From CAYZJV01 sp049310885 (GTDB taxonomy: Bacteria > Spirochaetota > Spirochaetia > Sphaerochaetales > Sphaerochaetaceae), in contig NZ_JBMDYO010000001.1 in the NCBI RefSeq assembly GCF_049310885.1, positions 744,001 to 808,000 of the forward strand: a stretch of 64,000 nt of DNA, given 5' to 3'. The translations under genes and the position numbers were made by a program. This document shows positions 61,197 to 64,000 of this stretch, piece by piece (position 1 is the stretch's first letter; every line of letters begins with the position of its first letter). Below the pieces are notes generated by a model. It searched no databases. It was given only the letters and a program-made list of their open reading frames with translations, and had not been told where the DNA came from.

Positions 61197-61547
61197 TCAT
61201 AGAGTTCGGTATATTTTTTTATGTGTTCCTCTCGCCTTCTCCACCGGATATTTTCTAGCATTCTTTTCCATCTTCGCCAGAAATGCAGTTTTGATATCGA
61301 TATCAAGATCATGACTTAGAAGGAGTACCCAATAGAGGATATCGGCTAGCTCCTCTCCTATCTCCCGCTTTTGTCCTTCCATGTGATCGAGTACCTCCTG
61401 GGTACTTTTCCACTGGAAGTGCTCCAACAATTCCGTAGCCTCCAAAACCAAGGAAATAGCAACATCTTTATAAGTGTGGAATTGTTTCCAGTCCCGTGCC
61501 TCACGGAATGCAAGGATCCGATCGGTCAGCTCTTGTATTTCATCCAT
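61197..61547 (-). CDS. MazG-like nucleotide pyrophosphohydrolase
   Basis: 116 residues, single MazG-like (RS21-C6/dCTPase) domain. DVAISLVLEATELLEHFQW and EIGEELADILYWVLLLSHDLDID carry the EXXE...EXXD metal sites. AGAGAG before the ATG. Hydrolyses dNTPs, usually damaged or dCTP-like. Next to the nuclease-helicase; nucleotide-depleting enzymes are also used in phage defence, but a house-cleaning role is equally possible. Confidence 0.9.
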   Translation of the reverse strand: MDEIQELTDRILAFREARDWKQFHTYKDVAISLVLEATELLEHFQWKSTQEVLDHMEGQKREIGEELADILYWVLLLSHDLDIDIKTAFLAKMEKNARKYPVEKARGTHKKIYRTL

Positions 61548-61664
61548 AGTGATTTCTCTCTTGTGTAGGTAAGCATAGCATAATTCCTGTTATACAGGAC
61601 CTATTTTTATCTAATAATTAATGATGCAAGTACCCGGTATAAAATCTTATGGGTTGCAGAAAGG

Positions 61665-62750
61665 TCATTCCCAAGTGAAAGTTCTTGTCAGATCTTTGAA
61701 ATATGACCAATTCCCTGTGAGATGTCGATATCTTCCAGCCACTATACCTGGACTGATTGCAAGATCTTGTGCTAGATCAATGATTTCTTGACGAGTTGTG
61801 ATATGTGCAATTACCGCATCAAATTTCTTTGGAATCAATGTATTCGCTGCAAAACGATCGGCCTTTTGTTCTTCACTATCGGTAGAATTCTTTCCAGCGA
61901 TATAAAGTCGTTTCTTTTCTCCAAATAATACATGGTACGCCTCATGGTAAAAGGAAAACCAGAATATGTCCTCACCTTTTCCTCGCAGGTTCAACAATAT
62001 CATCACTTTATCCTGCGAAAGCCATTTTGAAGCACCATTCCAGGGAACTTTTTTAAACTCCCTCACCAAGGATAAGGCAACCCCTGCCCGCGCACATGCG
62101 TCTCTCAATTGGTCAAGAAATTGCTCTGGTGCCAAGACCGTCATTCTTCGGATTTCATGCAAGACTTGTTTGAATAGATCTTTGTTGAAAGGTTCACATA
62201 CAATCTTACGGGCTTCGATTTCACCTAGGCGAAGCCATGCGGAAGCAGCCCCAATGTGTGTTTCAAAGCAATCAGAACGCCTGGCAGCTACTTCTGGATT
62301 TGTCCAAACATCGTGCCAAGCATCAACATTCGAGACACCATAGAACCTCAATGCCTCTCGAGCAATACTTGCAGTATCAGAAACATCAGGTAAGACCCCT
62401 CGTGCTTTCAACTCAAGAATCGGAATACTCTTCAACCATTCTTTGCTTTGTTCCAACTCTCTTGATTGTATGATCTTACTCAATTGTTCGCGATATTGCA
62501 TTTCCAGATTGTTCCACATTCGTGCAGGAACACCAGTAACCATTTCAAGCTTGATTGCCGTTTCAAATGTTATCGGTTGAAGCCCTTTCATAATACGAAC
62601 GATTGTCTGTTCCGTAAGACCTGTCCTTGCGGCAAGTTCCTTTTGTGTCATCGACAATCCATCAAGTACTTCACGTAACGTTTCGCCTGGTGCTATTGCA
62701 TAATCCGGGTCATAACCGAAGGTTTGGTTTCTATTTTTCTTCTTACTCAT
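61665..62750 (-). CDS. HigA-type XRE antitoxin fused to ImmA/IrrE metallopeptidase
   Basis: 361 residues. XRE helix-turn-helix about 18-75 (GETLREVLDGLSMTQKELAARTGLTEQTIVRIMKG), HigA style; C-terminal ImmA/IrrE-like peptidase about 245-345 with zinc site FYHEAYHVLFG and FAANTLIPKKF. Starts with a 4-base overlap (ATGA) on the upstream toxin gene. GAAGAGG site. The HTH would repress the pair; the peptidase part may cleave a partner on stress. Fusion of both is a known but less common antitoxin form. Confidence 0.9.
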   Translation of the reverse strand: MSKKKNRNQTFGYDPDYAIAPGETLREVLDGLSMTQKELAARTGLTEQTIVRIMKGLQPITFETAIKLEMVTGVPARMWNNLEMQYREQLSKIIQSRELEQSKEWLKSIPILELKARGVLPDVSDTASIAREALRFYGVSNVDAWHDVWTNPEVAARRSDCFETHIGAASAWLRLGEIEARKIVCEPFNKDLFKQVLHEIRRMTVLAPEQFLDQLRDACARAGVALSLVREFKKVPWNGASKWLSQDKVMILLNLRGKGEDIFWFSFYHEAYHVLFGEKKRLYIAGKNSTDSEEQKADRFAANTLIPKKFDAVIAHITTRQEIIDLAQDLAISPGIVAGRYRHLTGNWSYFKDLTRTFTWE

Positions 62751-63109
62751 CTCGAGCCTCTTCTTTGATTTTTCTTATCGTGGGTATCTTCAATTGCCAG
62801 GACTTCTATTTCAGTCACAGACTGACGATCAATACCTCCATCTTGCTTCATTGGCATAGGGACATGTGCTGGTTTAAAAAGCAATCGATACGGGTGTTCG
62901 ACGTCCACAGAAAAGACACCCTTTCTATTTTCCAATTCGTGACATCTAGTCGGTGGTAGATGTGAAAGATCTTCAAGAGAACCAGCAGCTCTTATTTCCA
63001 TGAGTCTCTGTCCTAGTTTTTTTCCCAGTCTCTCTCCGAAAGCTTTATTCATTTCACGGTGAACACTGCATTGCCTCTGTAGTTTCTTCGTACTGAAAAT
63101 GATCTCCAT
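62747..63109 (-). CDS. HigB/RelE-superfamily toxin
   Basis: 120 residues. Late signature HELENRKGVFSVDVEHPYRLLFKP resembles the HigB/RelE core (strand with Arg, then F/Y). First in the operon, upstream of the antitoxin, as in higBA. AAGGAAGG site before the ATG. Predicted ribosome-dependent mRNA endonuclease by family. The N-terminal third is longer and basic, and partly unrecognised. Confidence 0.82.
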   Translation of the reverse strand: MEIIFSTKKLQRQCSVHREMNKAFGERLGKKLGQRLMEIRAAGSLEDLSHLPPTRCHELENRKGVFSVDVEHPYRLLFKPAHVPMPMKQDGGIDRQSVTEIEVLAIEDTHDKKNQRRGSR

Positions 63110-63131
63110 CGCCCTTCCTTGTACAATATGA

Positions 63132-63148
63132 TTAACATATCATGTTAA
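63132..63148. promoter_or_regulatory. Operator of the toxin-antitoxin operon
   Basis: Perfect 7-bp inverted repeat TTAACAT / ATGTTAA with a 3-base centre, 22 bases before the toxin ATG. It overlaps a minus-strand promoter (TTGCAA, 17 bases, TATGTT). The HigA-type HTH is the probable ligand. 63160-63377 shows no gene. Confidence 0.65.
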
Positions 63149-63377
63149 CCAGTTATTTGCAATACAATTCCTATGAATAGGTAGCACCGCATCGTCCGCC
63201 ACCGACTTGCAAACAGTATGGGAGCAAGGGATAAGGTGGCGATATAGACGATAGGAGCGTAGGGAAAGGCCTTTCCCTGCAAAAGACCTCGATATCATCA
63301 CTCGCTCATCAAGCACTGGAGATAAAGACACTTTTGCATACTCTTCCTATTAATATACAAAATTCTGCATATCCAAA

Positions 63378-63406
63378 TTGACAAAACCGTAAACTACCAA
63401 TAGATT
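63378..63406 (+). promoter_or_regulatory. Promoter of the fused TRAP permease
   Basis: TTGACA (63378-63383), 17-base spacer, TAGATT (63401-63406), 24 bases before the ATG, with GGAGG between. Confidence 0.7.
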
Positions 63407-63430
63407 GGGAGGTAATTTTGGGGAATATGC

Positions 63431-64000
63431 ATGGAACAACAAACGCCTGTCTCACTAACAGAAGAAGAACTCAAAGCACAAGAACTCTTAGGTGAAAAAG
63501 AAGCCGATAGCAAATTGCGGATCTATACTGGACCATTAGGACAAACGATAACCATTCTATTTTTGGTCTGGGCAACATTCCAAGTCTATGCGAATACATT
63601 GGGAATGGTTGATGCCATGTCACTGCGAACCTGGCACCTCTTCTTCCTCCTCGGGTTCACCTTCCTTCTCTTCCCCACCTTCACAAAGGAAAAACGAAAG
63701 AGAGCACTACCCCCCATCTGGGATATCGCCCTTTTGGCAACCACCATGTTCGTCTTCGCATACCTTTTAAAGAATTACACCGAAATAGCCAAGCGTGGAG
63801 GCTACCTGTTGACGGGAGACCTCATTGTAGCCGGTATCACACTTGTTCTCCTATTTGAAGGTGGCCGCCGGGCAAGCAAGAACTTGGCCGTCTTGGGTCT
63901 TGTTTTCCTCCTCTACAATTTCCTCGGCATGCTCATCCCAGGAGAACTCGGACACGTTGGATTCAGTCTCAAACGTGTTCTTAACCATATGATCTGGGGG
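63431..64000 (+). CDS. TRAP transporter, fused 4TM/12TM permease (TAXI type), N-terminal part
   Basis: Open from ATG at 63431 to the window end (190 codons); 3' end missing. About 25 polar residues (EEELKAQELLGEKEAD), then hydrophobic segments at about 40-60, 68-86, 96-115 and 130-180. WDIALLATTMFVFAYLL and the LVLLFEGGRRASKNLAVLG segment match the four-helix N-terminal module of fused TRAP permeases that work with TAXI binding proteins. An ATG four bases upstream opens only a 22-codon frame and is rejected. Confidence 0.8.
   Translation, partial: MEQQTPVSLTEEELKAQELLGEKEADSKLRIYTGPLGQTITILFLVWATFQVYANTLGMVDAMSLRTWHLFFLLGFTFLLFPTFTKEKRKRALPPIWDIALLATTMFVFAYLLKNYTEIAKRGGYLLTGDLIVAGITLVLLFEGGRRASKNLAVLGLVFLLYNFLGMLIPGELGHVGFSLKRVLNHMIWG

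Overview
The window looks like chromosomal DNA of an anaerobic, free-living spirochaete, most like Sphaerochaeta. This is inferred from gene content and protein style, not from a database search. The pointers are a class I (archaeal-type) lysyl-tRNA synthetase, periplasmic binding proteins with short A-rich N-termini after the signal peptide, an electron-bifurcating type [FeFe] hydrogenase set under a Rex-like repressor, many TRAP/ABC uptake systems and no respiratory complexes.

Layout. 1-960: 3'-truncated tagaturonate epimerase (UxaE-like). 1034-4986: response regulator with HD-GYP output followed by a large hybrid histidine kinase with a periplasmic amino-acid-binding-like sensor. 5126-10257: TetR regulator and the operon it faces (RND/MMPL transporter, LolA-like periplasmic protein, outer-membrane beta-barrel), with matching TetR-type operators in front of both. 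10377-13280: UbiA/MenA-like prenyltransferase, methyltransferase, CPA2 antiporter. 13306-19074: oligopeptide ABC operon (A-B-C-D-F). 19439-26454: TRAP transporter operon with an RbsD/FucU-like gene, divergent from an Fe-alcohol dehydrogenase, a GntR/LacI-type regulator and a D-2-hydroxyacid dehydrogenase. 26475-27272: dapB.

27424-33944 is an AT-rich integrative element inserted in the tRNA-Gly(CCC) gene, bounded by 44-bp near-identical att repeats. It carries a tyrosine integrase, an excisionase-like HTH protein, a HUH rolling-circle Rep, a DUF6602-like PD-(D/E)xK-type protein and an unrecognised pair (four-helix membrane protein plus SAM methyltransferase). This is the best candidate here for an undescribed system.

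34156-39805: ferric-iron-type ABC importer (binding protein, fused double permease, ATPase), then a stand-alone sugar-type ABC ATPase with its own strong promoter. 39919-41229: UMF1-type MFS. 41285-46330: NADH-linked [FeFe] hydrogenase operon, divergent from rex. 47179-54717: endonuclease/phosphatase-family lipoprotein, MFS-plus-HEAT-like protein, ClpP, Era, class I LysRS, RlpA. 54788-57643: tRNA(CAU), a decayed AbiEi-type gene, SlyD-type PPIase, AAA/DUF4143 ATPase. 57800-63109: NUDIX hydrolase, HNH restriction-like protein, PD-(D/E)xK-DUF2075 helicase, MazG-like pyrophosphohydrolase and a HigB/HigA-ImmA toxin-antitoxin pair, together a plausible defence island. 63431-end: start of a fused 4TM/12TM TRAP permease.

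A regulatory theme recurs: several housekeeping genes (menA-like, era, lysS, rlpA) have a near-consensus -10 box only 6-7 bases before the ATG and no Shine-Dalgarno, so they are probably leaderless transcripts, while most other genes have clear AGGAG sites.
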